Source of the DNA: Sceloporus undulatus
Taxonomy: Eukaryota > Chordata > Lepidosauria > Squamata > Phrynosomatidae
Assembly (NCBI RefSeq): GCF_019175285.1
Contig: NC_056530.1
Span: 2,595,042 to 2,659,041, forward strand
Direction of reading: 5' to 3'
DNA length: 64,000 nucleotides
Position 1 is the stretch's first letter. Every line of letters starts with the position of its first letter. Below, piece by piece: positions 63,528 through 64,000 of the stretch. Under the pieces are notes generated by a model. It had not been told where the DNA came from. It saw nothing but the letters and a program-made list of their open reading frames with translations, and did no database searches. The translations under genes and the position numbers were made by a program.

Positions 63528-63628
63528 GAAGAGACCAGGCTGAAACTGTGCACATAGTCAGGACTTGAATGATTGCTTTTTTTGGATTACAACTGTATGG
63601 CCTGTGATCTTGGAAAACTCTGAGTTTA

Positions 63629-64000
63629 ATGTAAAGGGGGCCGCCTGCCTCCGTGGGCCGGTCTGGTTGCCGTGCGGGGAAGCCACGCGGCACATAGGCC
63701 GGTTCTTCCGGCTTGGGTGGCCCCATAGGCCTCAGTGTGGGGCCACCCAAGCTGTGATTGGCCGGCACGGGGGCTGGTGGGAGGGACTTCCGCTGTGCCA
63801 ACTGGGACTCCATGTCCCCGAAGGCGCCAGGGGTGGAAGTGCCTCCCCATTGGGCGGCGTCATAGCTTGGCGCCACCCTGGATTGGTGGGGAGGCTAGGA
63901 GGCGGGCCCTTCGCCCTTTCCCGGCCTCCTATTGGTGCTGCGGTCTACTTAAGGCCATGAGGCACCCGGCCCGGCGCCATTCCCAGCTCGCTCACCCAGC
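63629..64000 (+). promoter_or_regulatory. GC-rich CCAAT/TATA-like block: gene promoter or LTR fossil start
   Basis: The sequence turns abruptly GC- and CpG-rich at 63629. CCAAT boxes or their complements occur near 63757 (gattgg), 63849 (cattggg), 63883 (gattgg) and 63931 (attgg). 'tacttaagg' near 63946 is TATA-like, about 30-50 bp before the window end. This fits either a host promoter reading right or the U3 part of an LTR (the block opens with TGT). The window ends too soon to decide. Confidence 0.4.

Larger units (their letters stand above)
47000..63600. other. Gene-free stretch of repeats and AT-rich DNA
   Basis: Both strands were read for exons and none was supported. Long frames here fall in repeats or have no recognisable domain. 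Unlisted parts (for example 47230-47640, 51330-52170, 52370-53140, 57130-58090, 61730-62820) hold unique AT-rich sequence in which I see nothing specific. Confidence 0.6.

Noticed and set aside
63415-63876. 153-codon minus-strand frame at the right edge
   Set aside because: Runs from the CpG-rich block into a family B MITE; Pro/Gly-rich composition reflects base content, with no domain seen.

Overview
The window is vertebrate nuclear DNA. It has spliced genes with GT-AG introns, CpG-rich TATA-less promoters, CORE-SINEs, CR1 LINEs and many short foldback DNA elements. The repeat mix points to a squamate reptile, probably an iguanian-type lizard; this is inference from repeat style, not a database match. 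Three 10-N assembly gaps (29154, 46421, 50406) each lie beside or among repeats.

Four protein genes can be rebuilt exon by exon. (1) RH (RHCE/RHD ortholog), + strand, 637-21992, 10 exons, 416 aa, with nine of ten coding-exon lengths equal to the human RH exon lengths I remember. (2) TMEM50A, - strand, six coding exons 29968-24039, 160 aa, plus a noncoding first exon whose donor is at 31480. (3) RSRP1, + strand, five coding exons 32478-38337, 349 aa from the first ATG or 280 aa from the ATG homologous to the mammalian start. (4) SYF2, - strand, seven exons 46529-42477, 249 aa. This is the conserved RH-TMEM50A-RSRP1-SYF2 block of human 1p36.11, with a single RH gene. RH and TMEM50A are tail to tail. 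TMEM50A and RSRP1 are head to head across a CpG-rich shared promoter that holds a tandem array of NRF1-type palindromes. RSRP1 and SYF2 are tail to tail, which differs from the mammalian arrangement as I remember it.

From about 46.7 kb to 63.6 kb I see no gene, only layered repeats and AT-rich unique DNA. The last 370 bases are GC- and CpG-rich with several CCAAT-type boxes and a TATA-like box, either the promoter of a further gene or the start of an LTR fossil.

The most striking structure is the density of long inverted-repeat (hairpin) elements. One family, with GGCC ends and 3-bp target duplications, has six near-palindromic copies of about 230-280 bp between 29.3 and 40.9 kb. Two of them closely flank the long RS-domain exon of RSRP1, an arrangement that could favour a circular RNA. 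Other findings are a retained first pore histidine in RH, GATA/CACCC motifs upstream of RH, the NRF1-site minisatellite, and a 1.28-kb DNA element with an internal 77-bp tandem repeat.
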